Source of the DNA: Bacteroidota bacterium
GTDB taxonomy: Bacteria > Bacteroidota > Bacteroidia > Chitinophagales > Chitinophagaceae
Reading direction: 5' to 3'
Assembly (NCBI GenBank): GCA_013289015.1
Contig: JABDAV010000001.1
Coordinates: 34,895-98,894 of the forward strand
Length of the DNA: 64,000 nt
Below the pieces are notes generated by a model, which was not told the DNA's origin, searched no databases, and worked only from the letters and a program-made list of their open reading frames with translations. Positions 38,260-47,102 of this stretch are shown here, one piece after another. Positions within the stretch are counted from its first letter, which is position 1; the number at the start of each line of letters is the position of its first letter. A program made the translations under genes and the position numbers.

Positions 38260-38946
38260 TTATTGACAATATTTTTTAATCATCTCTTCTGCATGACTAT
38301 CATTGAGCTTTTTAGCCAATTGAAAATCTTCACAAGCGGATGATTTTTGATTAAATTCTATTTTTGCCATTGCTCGTAAAAAATATGCTTTCCCATAATC
38401 TTTATTTAGCTCAATTGCTTTGTCAAAATCTAAAATAGACTCTTGCAAATCTTTAAGATGCAATTTACAAGACCCTCGAAAAAAATAAAAGCTTGGCTCA
38501 TTCTTTTTCAAATCATATGACGCATTAAAATCCTCTAAAGCACTTGCGTAGTCCATTATCTCAACTTTTGCTATTCCTCTCATATAATTGACTTTTTGAT
38601 TAGCTTTTAAATTTAATGATTGCGAATAATCCAATATTGCATTCGTATAATTTTTCATTAAGGACTTCGAAAGCCCCCTGTAATAATAATAAGTATCATT
38701 AGTTGAATCTAATTTAATAGCGTTGTCAAACTGGATAACAGCACCAGCATAATCCTTAGCATCAATTTTTTTTAGTCCCTCCATTGAAAACTCGCTGGCT
38801 GATTGCGAACATCCAATTATTGGTGTAAAACATATAATCAGTAAAATTGAAAACGGGTTTATTTTCGTCATGAGATTTAATATTATCAATTCTAAAGTAG
38901 AATTATTTTTGATTTTGTGAGTTGTTGCTAATGGCCTGCAACACAA
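38260..38946 (-). CDS. TPR-repeat lipoprotein-like protein
   Basis: Repeated DAKDYAGAVIQFDNAIKLDSTNDTYYYYRGLSKSLMKNYTNAILDYSQSLNL units; N-terminal signal/lipobox-like ...FTPIIGCSQS. Confidence 0.83.
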   Translation of the reverse strand: MCCRPLATTHKIKNNSTLELIILNLMTKINPFSILLIICFTPIIGCSQSASEFSMEGLKKIDAKDYAGAVIQFDNAIKLDSTNDTYYYYRGLSKSLMKNYTNAILDYSQSLNLKANQKVNYMRGIAKVEIMDYASALEDFNASYDLKKNEPSFYFFRGSCKLHLKDLQESILDFDKAIELNKDYGKAYFLRAMAKIEFNQKSSACEDFQLAKKLNDSHAEEMIKKYCQ

Positions 38947-39041
38947 AGATTACCGAATAGTACGAAAGATCAAAAATAATTCACCATTGATCTTCAACAC
39001 TTGTCTCTTTCGTTTTTTAAATTATAACTTCGGTAATCAAA

Positions 39042-39311
39042 TTACCAGTTTATTTCCCCGCGCCGCCAGAGATCATCTAACGGACTATTAATAAATACCA
39101 GGTCTTCCTTTTTTACATGTAAATACCGCTCTGTTGTTTTCATGCTGAAATGGCCCAATATCTCCTTTATATATTTTATATCAATACCCTTTTCAAGCAG
39201 GTACGTTGCAAAACTGCGCCGCAATGTATGAAACCCGGCAGTCTTATTTATTCCTGCCCGGCATTTACAGCCACCCGGCTTGTAACCGGTACCCGGTGCA
39301 AGGCATACCAT
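39042..39311 (-). pseudogene. C-terminal fragment of a tyrosine recombinase/integrase
   Basis: GFHTLRRSFATYLLEKGIDIKYIKEILGHFSMKTTERYLHVKKEDLVFINSPLDDL; has HxxR, LGH and catalytic Y boxes but no N-terminal domain or first Arg. Confidence 0.8.
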
Positions 39312-39446
39312 TGCGGGTAAAAGTAAAGTTTCAGAGTTTCAGTGCCCGGGAGTTTGCCTGCATATAGTTTACGGTTATTGGCTCACCGCTTACTGTTCAC
39401 TATTCACTATTCACCAATTATCTTTGCCCGCTTTAAAAAATTATTC

Positions 39447-40715
39447 ATGAAGGTTTTCAAATTTGGCGGCGCAAGTGTAAACACGGTTGACAGAATTAAG
39501 AATGTAAAAGATATTATTTCGCTTTACACAAATGACAAACTGGTTATTATAATTTCTGCAATGGGTAAAACCACCAATGCTTTGGAAAAAGTGGTTGAAG
39601 CTTTTTATGCAGGCAATAAAGAAGCAGCATTGCAATTGTTTACCGTTATAAAAACCCAGCACCTGACTACGGCAAAATATTTACTGGTCACACATTACAA
39701 TGCCTGTTATGAACAGCTGAATAATTTTTTTACAGAAGTTGAATGGCTGCTGCATGATAAACCCGTGCGCGAATATGACTATTATTATGACCAGGTGGTT
39801 TGTGTAGGCGAATTGCTGAGCACCTGTATTGTAAGTTATTATTTGAATGAAGCAGGTGTTGCCAATAAATGGATCGATGTAAGAGATGTTATTCGCACGG
39901 ATGATAATTTCCGCGATGCAAATATTGATTGGGTATATACGGCAAAGAAGGTTGAAGAATTGTCAACTGTCAACTCTCAACTGTCAACTCTCAACATTCT
40001 TCTTACCCAGGGTTTCATCGGCAGTACAGATGAAAATGAAAGTACCACGCTTGGCCGTGAAGGAAGTGATTATACTGCTGCTGTATTTGCCAATCTTTTA
40101 AATGCAGAAAGCCAGGCGATATGGAAAGATGTGGAAGGTGTTATGAGTGCTGACCCTAAACAATTTCCTGATGCACAATTAATGCCCGAATTAAGCTTTG
40201 ATGAAGTGATTGAAATGGCATACTACGGCGCACAGGTTATTCATCCCAAAACCATAAAGCCTTTGCAGAACAAAGGCATTCCGTTACATGTAAAATGTTT
40301 TTTAGATCCTTCATTATCCGGAACAGTGATTTCAAAAAAACAGGTGAAACATTTACCGCCTGTTATTATCATAAAAGAAAAACAGGTATTGATGCACTTG
40401 CACAGCCGGGATTTTTCTTTTGTAGGAGAGAAGCCCATGAGCGATTTATATAAAATACTCGGCGAGTTAAATATCACACCTAACCTTATACAAACGGGCG
40501 CTGTCAGTTTACAATTGTGCCTGGATGACCGTACAGAAAAAACAGAACACCTTGCTGTTGCAGTGAATGAGATATTCGACGTACAGGTTGAAAGAGATTT
40601 ATCATTGCTTACTATTCGTCATTTTAATAATGAATTGTTGGTGAAGATGACAAACGATAAACAGGTCATTTTAAAACAACAAACACCTGAAACGGTGCAG
40701 GTATTGTACAGGTAG
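39447..40715 (+). CDS. Aspartate kinase (ORF-track start 39342 is too early)
   Basis: MKVFKFGGASV, ...LTQGFIGSTDENESTTLGREGSDYTAAVFANLL, WKDVEGVMSADPKQFPDA, YYGAQVIHPKTIKPL. Confidence 0.92.
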   Translation: MKVFKFGGASVNTVDRIKNVKDIISLYTNDKLVIIISAMGKTTNALEKVVEAFYAGNKEAALQLFTVIKTQHLTTAKYLLVTHYNACYEQLNNFFTEVEWLLHDKPVREYDYYYDQVVCVGELLSTCIVSYYLNEAGVANKWIDVRDVIRTDDNFRDANIDWVYTAKKVEELSTVNSQLSTLNILLTQGFIGSTDENESTTLGREGSDYTAAVFANLLNAESQAIWKDVEGVMSADPKQFPDAQLMPELSFDEVIEMAYYGAQVIHPKTIKPLQNKGIPLHVKCFLDPSLSGTVISKKQVKHLPPVIIIKEKQVLMHLHSRDFSFVGEKPMSDLYKILGELNITPNLIQTGAVSLQLCLDDRTEKTEHLAVAVNEIFDVQVERDLSLLTIRHFNNELLVKMTNDKQVILKQQTPETVQVLYR

Positions 40716-40952
40716 CGGAACATCAGCTACATATGGCTGGATGCACATGCAGGAATGCCTGCTCAACATGCATACAAAACCTCTTGCTGATTCATTAAAC
40801 ATTTTTGCGGCGAATAAAAAAACAGGTGCAGCTTAATAATGAGCGTACGAATTAATTGCTGATGTAATCGTATTTCGGCTACAACAATAGTAGATTAGGT
40901 TACATGAAAGTCTTATTTTCTGTTGAGTTTTGTATCAACAAAAAACCGAACA

Positions 40953-41843
40953 ATGAAAATTATAATAACAGGTTCATTAGGGCATATCAGCAAACCATTA
41001 GCAGAAGAACTGGTTAACAAAGGCCATGATATAACAGTGATAAGCAGTAAACAGGATAAACAAAAAGATATCGAAGCAATCGGTGCAAAAGCTGCCATTG
41101 GTTCATTGGAGGATGTTGATTTTCTAACTAAAACTTTTACAGGTGCAGATGCAGTGTACTGCATGGAACCGCCAGGCAACTTTTTTGATCAGTCTTTTGA
41201 CTATCTGAAATATACTGAAGAGTTGAGCAATAATTTTGCACAAGCAATTCAGCAGTCGAGCGTAAAGCGTGTAGTACATCTTAGCAGTATCGGCGCTCAT
41301 ACGAATAAGGGCAATGGCATTCTTGCTTTTCATTATTATGCAGAACAGATATTGAACAGTCTTTCATCTGATGTTTCCATCGTATTCATGCGGCCGGTGG
41401 GTTTTTATTATAATTTATTCAGCTTCGTGCATGCAATAAAAGCACAAGGCGCTATTACAACCAATTATGGCGGAGACCTGGAAGAACCCTGGGTATCGCC
41501 AACAGATATTGCGGTTGTAATTGCAGAAGAAATTACTACACCCTTCATTGGGAGAAAGATACGTTATGTAGCAAGTGATGAACTTACCTGTAATAAAGTA
41601 GCAGAAATTTTAGGCAAAGCGATTGGCAAACCTGGTTTGAAATGGATAGTTATACCTGATGAACAATTACTGAATGGAATGCTTGCAACCGGGATGAATC
41701 CTGGTGTAGCGAAAGGATTAGTTGAAATGAATGCATCCAGGCGAAATGGCATATTATATGAAGATTATTATCTGAACAAACCGATATTAGGAAAAGTGAA
41801 GATGGAGGATTTTGCAAAAGAGTTTGCTGCTGCATTTAAATAA
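40953..41843 (+). CDS. NmrA-like NAD(P)-binding protein
   Basis: MKIIITGSLGHISKPLAEELVNKGHDITVISS; ORF-track start 40923 precedes likely start. Confidence 0.85.
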   Translation: MKIIITGSLGHISKPLAEELVNKGHDITVISSKQDKQKDIEAIGAKAAIGSLEDVDFLTKTFTGADAVYCMEPPGNFFDQSFDYLKYTEELSNNFAQAIQQSSVKRVVHLSSIGAHTNKGNGILAFHYYAEQILNSLSSDVSIVFMRPVGFYYNLFSFVHAIKAQGAITTNYGGDLEEPWVSPTDIAVVIAEEITTPFIGRKIRYVASDELTCNKVAEILGKAIGKPGLKWIVIPDEQLLNGMLATGMNPGVAKGLVEMNASRRNGILYEDYYLNKPILGKVKMEDFAKEFAAAFK

Positions 41844-41861
41844 AATTAAGTAGTTTGGAAT

Positions 41862-42782
41862 ATGTCAGCAACGCCGCCATTAAGAGTTAAATCTATCAGC
41901 GAATTTCATGCATTGAGAAATTTACCTAAGCCTGAACATCCGCTGATAAGCGTTATCAATTTTGAAGACATTAAAAATATACCGGAAGATAATTCATCAA
42001 GTCTTGTGTTTGATTTTTATTCAATCTCTTTGAAAAGAAATTTCAACGCAAAACTTAAATACGGTCAGCAACAATATGATTTTGACGAAGGCATAATGTT
42101 CTTTATGGCTCCGAACCAGGTTTTTGGTATTGAACCATTAGATACAAATGAATTAACGCATTCGGGATGGCTATTGCTCGTTCATCCTGATTTTCTCTGG
42201 AACACACCATTAGCACAAAAAATAAAGCAGTATGAATACTTTGATTACTCAGTGAATGAAGCTCTGTTTCTTTCTGAAAAAGAAGAATCGATCATTATAG
42301 GTTTAATGCAAAATATGAGACAGGAGTATCATTCAAACATTGATAAGTTTAGTCAGGGTGTAATTATTGCGCAGCTTGATTTGCTGTTAACCTATGCTGA
42401 GCGATTTTATTATCGCCAGTTCTTAACAAGAAAGATCACCAATCATAAAACATTGGATAGGCTTGAACATGTGCTCAATGCTTATTTTAATAGTGATGAT
42501 TTAATTGTAAAAGGATTGCCAACTGTTCAAAAGGTTGCAGCAGCATTAAAGGTATCTTCCGGTTATTTAAGCGGATTACTAAAAGTATTAACCGGGCAAA
42601 GTACACAACAACACATTCATGATAAATTGATAGAAAAAGCAAAAGAAAAATTATCTACTACAGATTTGTCAGTAAGTGAAATTGCTTATGAATTAGGTTT
42701 TGAACACCCGCAATCTTTCAGTAAATTGTTCAAAACAAAAACAAACTTTTCTCCTTTGGAATTCAGGCAATCGTTTAATTAA
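41862..42782 (+). CDS. AraC family transcriptional regulator
   Basis: C-terminal HTH: VQKVAAALKVSSGYLSGLLKVLTGQSTQQHIHDKLIEKAKEKLSTTDLSVSEIAYELGFEHPQSFSKLFKTKTNFSPLEFRQ. Confidence 0.9.
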   Translation: MSATPPLRVKSISEFHALRNLPKPEHPLISVINFEDIKNIPEDNSSSLVFDFYSISLKRNFNAKLKYGQQQYDFDEGIMFFMAPNQVFGIEPLDTNELTHSGWLLLVHPDFLWNTPLAQKIKQYEYFDYSVNEALFLSEKEESIIIGLMQNMRQEYHSNIDKFSQGVIIAQLDLLLTYAERFYYRQFLTRKITNHKTLDRLEHVLNAYFNSDDLIVKGLPTVQKVAAALKVSSGYLSGLLKVLTGQSTQQHIHDKLIEKAKEKLSTTDLSVSEIAYELGFEHPQSFSKLFKTKTNFSPLEFRQSFN

Positions 42783-42889
42783 CAGTAACGCGTTATCCAC
42801 ATCTTTTTATTCACTTCATATTTATTTCGATGCAAAACAAAAAGCTGACAGACAGCTTTAACAAAATCTGTAATGCAATATGCACATAT

Positions 42890-42948
42890 AACCTGACAGG
42901 TTTATAGGTTTAACCTCCTGGTCTTTTGATACTCAAACCTGTCAGGTT
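42890..42948. repeat. REPIN-like palindrome pair 1
   Basis: aacctgacaggtttataggtttaacctcctggtcttttgatactcaaacctgtcaggtt. Confidence 0.88.
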
Positions 42949-43100
42949 TGAGATCTCAAAAACAAATTGAATTTATTGAAAATACAGGATAATACGTATC
43001 TTAACCTACTGAAAATATTTACTTAACCATTTTATATCTAATGCTTATAAATGCCCTTAAACTGGATTGAAATTAAAGCAAGCGCATTAATTAAAAACCC

Positions 43101-43126
43101 ATCAGGTTCAGGAACCTGACAGGTTG
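43101..43126. repeat. Single REP-like palindrome (atcaggttcaggaacctgacaggttg)
   Basis: Same AACCTGACAGGTT core upstream of the RAYT gene. Confidence 0.75.
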
Positions 43127-43159
43127 AAAACAATTGAATAATTTAAAAACATTTCACCC

Positions 43160-43717
43160 ATGCCACACCAGACACTTCCGCTTGACGATGATGGAATCTA
43201 TCACATTTATAACAGGGCTGTTGGCAACGAGCAGTTATTTTTAAATGAGCAGTATTACCTGCATTTTTTACAAGGACTTGAAAAATATTTACTGCCGCAT
43301 GTACATATCTGGAGCTATTGCCTGCTGCCCAATCATTTTCATTTGCTTGCAGAAATAAGAACACATAGTACAGGAAAAGCCTTTTCTAAAGCCATCAGTG
43401 ATTGCTGTAATGCACACACAAAATGGCTGAACACATTAAATGAGAGAAAGGGAAATTTGTTTATGCGCCCTTTTAAGAGAAACAAAATTAAAGATGATAC
43501 GCACCTTGCATGGACAATCTGGTATATACACCGCAACCCTGTGCATCATAACTATATTGCCGGTTTGAAACAATGGAGATTCTCTTCGTATAATGCAATA
43601 GGCTCTGATAAAACAAAGGTTGACACTGAAAAAGTCTTAGAATTTTTCGGAGGATATGATAATTTTATTAAGCATCATAGCATACAGCTTAAAGGCTTTT
43701 ATGATAGTTTGGAATAA
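43160..43717 (+). CDS. REP-associated tyrosine transposase (RAYT, Y1/TnpA_REP family)
   Basis: DGIYHIYNRAVGNEQLF, WSYCLLPNHFHLLAEIR (HUH-type HFH), NAHTKWLNTLNERKGNLFMRPFKRNKI, IWYIHRNPVHHNY. Confidence 0.9.
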   Translation: MPHQTLPLDDDGIYHIYNRAVGNEQLFLNEQYYLHFLQGLEKYLLPHVHIWSYCLLPNHFHLLAEIRTHSTGKAFSKAISDCCNAHTKWLNTLNERKGNLFMRPFKRNKIKDDTHLAWTIWYIHRNPVHHNYIAGLKQWRFSSYNAIGSDKTKVDTEKVLEFFGGYDNFIKHHSIQLKGFYDSLE

Positions 43718-43746
43718 ACCTGCCGGGTTGAGGAACGTGCATAAAT

Positions 43747-43806
43747 AACCTGACAGGTTTAGAGGTTTAACCTCTCAGCTTTTTTATGGGCATAACCTGT
43801 CAGGTT
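43747..43806. repeat. REPIN-like palindrome pair 2
   Basis: aacctgacaggtttagaggtttaacctctcagcttttttatgggcataacctgtcaggtt. Confidence 0.9.
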
Positions 43807-43865
43807 GCAGAACGTACACAAATCGAAATTATACAACGTTTCCAACCCATATTTGTCCCCGCTTA

Positions 43866-44462
43866 TTTATATCTCACCGTCAGGCCGATAAAGAAATAGC
43901 TCTTGAGTTAGCACATAATACTAAAAAGTTAGGTTTTGCCTATTGGATTGATGCAGAAGATTCAAACCTTGCTGAACTTGAACGAAGGAAAGATGAAGAA
44001 GAAATAAAAAAATTTATACCGTTATTAACTGCCTGCATTATTGAAATGGCTTTAATAAACTGTACGCATATAGTGGCATATTTAAGTGAAAATTCCAGAG
44101 AATCCTGGTGGATTCCCTATGAATATGGAAGAGTAAAAGATGCAAAAATTTTTTTTAGCCGGGCATGTGCGTGGAATACATTAAAACCTGAAAAAAATGA
44201 AGTTTTCCCTGAATACATGTACTTAGGAATTATCTGCGAAAACGAAGACGGGGTTACGAAATGGCTTGAAAAAGAAAAAAAGATATGGCATACGGCTACA
44301 GATTGCCAGCCAGAAGATTTTCCGGAATGGGTTAAAAAAATATTTGAAGAAATTGAGGAAGAAAAAAATAGAAAAATTATTGAAACTGTTCATATTGTGA
44401 AACAGGATATACCTGCAGCTAAAAAATTAAGATTAGGATTACCTGAAAGGAAAACAACCTGA
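43866..44462 (+). pseudogene. TIR-like domain gene fragment without a recognisable start codon
   Basis: In frame with ORF 44046..44462: (CPRL)FISHRQADKEIALELAHNTKKLGFAYWIDAEDSNLAELERRKDEEEIKKFIPLLTACIIEMALINCTHIVAYLSENSRESWWIPYEYGRVKD; frame is open back through the REPIN with no ATG/GTG/TTG, and the TGA stop lies in the next REPIN. Confidence 0.65.
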
Positions 44463-44515
44463 CAGGTTTAGAGGTTTAACCTCTCAGCCTTTTGATGAAT
44501 ATAACCTGTCAGGTT
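44456..44515. repeat. REPIN-like palindrome pair 3
   Basis: aacctgacaggtttagaggtttaacctctcagccttttgatgaatataacctgtcaggtt. Confidence 0.9.
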
Positions 44516-44532
44516 GCTGAGCGTGCACAAAT

Positions 44533-44592
44533 AACCTGACAGGTTTGACGGTTTAACCTCTCAGTCTTTTGATGCGTATAACCTGTCAGGTT
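44533..44592. repeat. REPIN-like palindrome pair 4
   Basis: aacctgacaggtttgacggtttaacctctcagtcttttgatgcgtataacctgtcaggtt. Confidence 0.9.
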
Positions 44593-44731
44593 GAGAGCGT
44601 TTTATTCACGTAAATAATTTTTATACCTGGTATAGAAATGCCTAATTTAGTAAATACTATTTTCTAATGCTCACCTGCTTTTATAGCCATACATGAAAAA
44701 TTTAAAAGTAAAAAATCACATTAATTAATTT

Positions 44732-46639
44732 ATGGAACCGGGTACTTTAAAACCTACACAAACTCCATTGGATAATATCGGGCTTGCATTCTCAGGCGGT
44801 GGTTACCGGGCCGCATCTTTTGCTTTAGGCACACTGTCTTATCTAAACAAGATCAGGTGGAACGATAAATCAATGCTGGAAAGCGTAAGTTATATTTCCT
44901 CTGCTTCAGGCGGTTCCTTTACCAATGCTGCTTATGCATTAAGCGTTGTAGAGGCAACAGGTTTTGACGCTTTTTATAAAAAGTTCTTTGAGAACATTGA
45001 AGGCGTTAAACTGCTCGACAGGGTTTTTGAAAATTTAAATGATCCGGATGCGTGGAAAGATTGTCCTGAAAAACGAAGGAACATGATTAATGCCTTTGCC
45101 CTGTCATACAACCAGTTGTTTTTTGAAGGCAAAACAGTAGATGATATTATGTATAAAGGCATAAACGGCCCGCTGGATGAGATCTGCTTTAATACAACTG
45201 AGTTTTATCATGGTTTGCTCTTTCGCCAGGCAGTTAAATTAAAGCCAGACAGTAAAAGCGATAAAACATTTCTATATGGCAACTATATAATTCATTTAAT
45301 GAATCATGCGGAAAAGCATTTAAAACTTGCCGACCTGGTGGCTGCTTCCTCCTGTTTCCCTGCAGGCTTTGAGCCTATCTTGTTTCCCGATGAATTTATT
45401 TATAATGATACAGATGGAAAGATAAAAGCCGGTATCCTGGAAAACCTCTGTATTGAACCACAGGAATTACAGGTTGATGAATTAAAGCTTATTCACAATG
45501 ACGCAGACGTGGATAACCTGGTAAAAAACCTCGCACATCCGGTTAACATAGAAGTATTGGCTGAAGAAGCAAAACAACTGTCTTTACGCAATAACCTTAA
45601 GATTGGTTTTATGGATGGAGGCATAACAGACAACCAGGGCCTTGAAAGTATAATGCGCGCTAATGAAAGAAGGGTGAATAAAGAAACTGATTTTAAAGAA
45701 TTCGACCTGATGTTGATCTGTGATGTGGGCAGCCATTATATGGATCCTTATATTCCGGTAAAACCAAAAAAATATAAAGGCCTTCCAAACCTGAGCATTG
45801 ATAACATTTTTGTTATTGCAACTGTTCTTCTTATTGCAGGAATAGCAGCGTTTATAATTAATTATCATCTGTTGGCTATTCCGGCAACTTTGATTACAGC
45901 AACAGGCCTTTTAACTATAGCCGGCTTGTTTTTGCTAAGGCGCTTTATTGCAGGGGGCGTAAGAAAAAATGAAGGATTAAATCTTTCAAAAAACTTTTCA
46001 CCCGAAATCGTAAAAGAAATGTTTCACCATTTTGGAAAGACTCCGATTGGCGCTATTGCAGATATGCTGACCGAAAGATTTAATTCGGTGATTACTTTAA
46101 ACAACGATATTTTTCTAAAACGCGTAAGGCAATTGTTGTATCAAAGTTTTTTTGATGAGGGATACGGCTCGTACCGGTTAAAGACCAACCATATTTATGA
46201 TTTGAGCTTCTCTAACGATCTTAACCGGGTTTCCGGCGAGGGAAGAGACCCTCTTTACCTGTCACCCGGTTATTCTATGCAGATAATTGCAGAGAATGCA
46301 TTTGAAATGGGAACAACCCTTTGGTTTGAACATGAAAAAATAAAAGACAGTTCACTTGCTTCTATTATTGCATGTGGTGAGTTCTCTACCTGTTATAACC
46401 TGCTGGTGTATATTGACAGGTTAAAAGCTGATACGTTATATTTTGAAAGATTAAGTTCAGCATGGCAGGAGAAACTGAACGACCTGCAGGGAAGGCTTTT
46501 GGATGATTATGACAAGTTTAAAAAAGACCCTTTCTGGCTGTATAATGAATCAGGCCTTTTATTTCATATTGCAAACTTTAAAAATAAAAGCGTTGCAGAG
46601 TATAAAATACCCGGTAAGTTTACCGGGTTAAGAAATTGA
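44732..46639 (+). CDS. Patatin-like phospholipase with central TM hairpin
   Basis: LAFSGGGYRAASFALGTLSYL (oxyanion), ISSASGGSFTNAAY (G-x-S-like nucleophile region), IGFMDGGITDNQG (DG-dyad); FVIATVLLIAGIAAFII and ATLITATGLLTIAGLFLL hydrophobic segments. Confidence 0.85.
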   Translation: MEPGTLKPTQTPLDNIGLAFSGGGYRAASFALGTLSYLNKIRWNDKSMLESVSYISSASGGSFTNAAYALSVVEATGFDAFYKKFFENIEGVKLLDRVFENLNDPDAWKDCPEKRRNMINAFALSYNQLFFEGKTVDDIMYKGINGPLDEICFNTTEFYHGLLFRQAVKLKPDSKSDKTFLYGNYIIHLMNHAEKHLKLADLVAASSCFPAGFEPILFPDEFIYNDTDGKIKAGILENLCIEPQELQVDELKLIHNDADVDNLVKNLAHPVNIEVLAEEAKQLSLRNNLKIGFMDGGITDNQGLESIMRANERRVNKETDFKEFDLMLICDVGSHYMDPYIPVKPKKYKGLPNLSIDNIFVIATVLLIAGIAAFIINYHLLAIPATLITATGLLTIAGLFLLRRFIAGGVRKNEGLNLSKNFSPEIVKEMFHHFGKTPIGAIADMLTERFNSVITLNNDIFLKRVRQLLYQSFFDEGYGSYRLKTNHIYDLSFSNDLNRVSGEGRDPLYLSPGYSMQIIAENAFEMGTTLWFEHEKIKDSSLASIIACGEFSTCYNLLVYIDRLKADTLYFERLSSAWQEKLNDLQGRLLDDYDKFKKDPFWLYNESGLLFHIANFKNKSVAEYKIPGKFTGLRN

Positions 46640-46682
46640 AACGTTTTATTATTTGCTTTTGTATCAATTGTTATAAATAAAT

Positions 46683-47102
46683 CTATAACACTATTTGTTC
46701 AAACAACTTCATCAATGTTTCGTAGGGGTCAACGCATAAACCAGGATGAACAGCTGACGTTTGTATCACTGTACTTTTGGTTGCAGCAAGCCAGCGAAAC
46801 CTTGAGGCAATCGGCAATGCGGCAATAGTTCCGCCTGTTTTTTCTCCTTTTGCAATCTGTTCAAAAGCTTTCAGGCGTTGTTCTATTTCAGCCAGGTTTA
46901 TTTCGGTTGAAAATGCTTTTAGTTTGTTTTCATTCAGCTTATAAGCCAACTGCAAAAACTTTTTGGAAGCGCAATACAATATTATACCCGTGTTGATGAA
47001 TTCTTCTTTTTCAACACAAGGCACAATGCGTATAACAGCATATTCAAATAAGTGCTTTTCTTGCGTCATTTGCTTCCTGTATAAATTTATCTGAATGGGC
47101 AA
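46683..47102 (-). CDS. DUF3037 family protein
   Basis: LFEYAVIRIVPCVEKEEFINTGIILYCASKKFLQL...ASRFRWLAATKSTVIQTSAVHPGLCVDP. Confidence 0.82.
   Translation of the reverse strand: MPIQINLYRKQMTQEKHLFEYAVIRIVPCVEKEEFINTGIILYCASKKFLQLAYKLNENKLKAFSTEINLAEIEQRLKAFEQIAKGEKTGGTIAALPIASRFRWLAATKSTVIQTSAVHPGLCVDPYETLMKLFEQIVL

Noticed and set aside
42890-44592. Palindromic repeats as a CRISPR array
   Set aside because: Paired palindromes next to a Y1 transposase fit REPINs; spacing is irregular and encloses genes.
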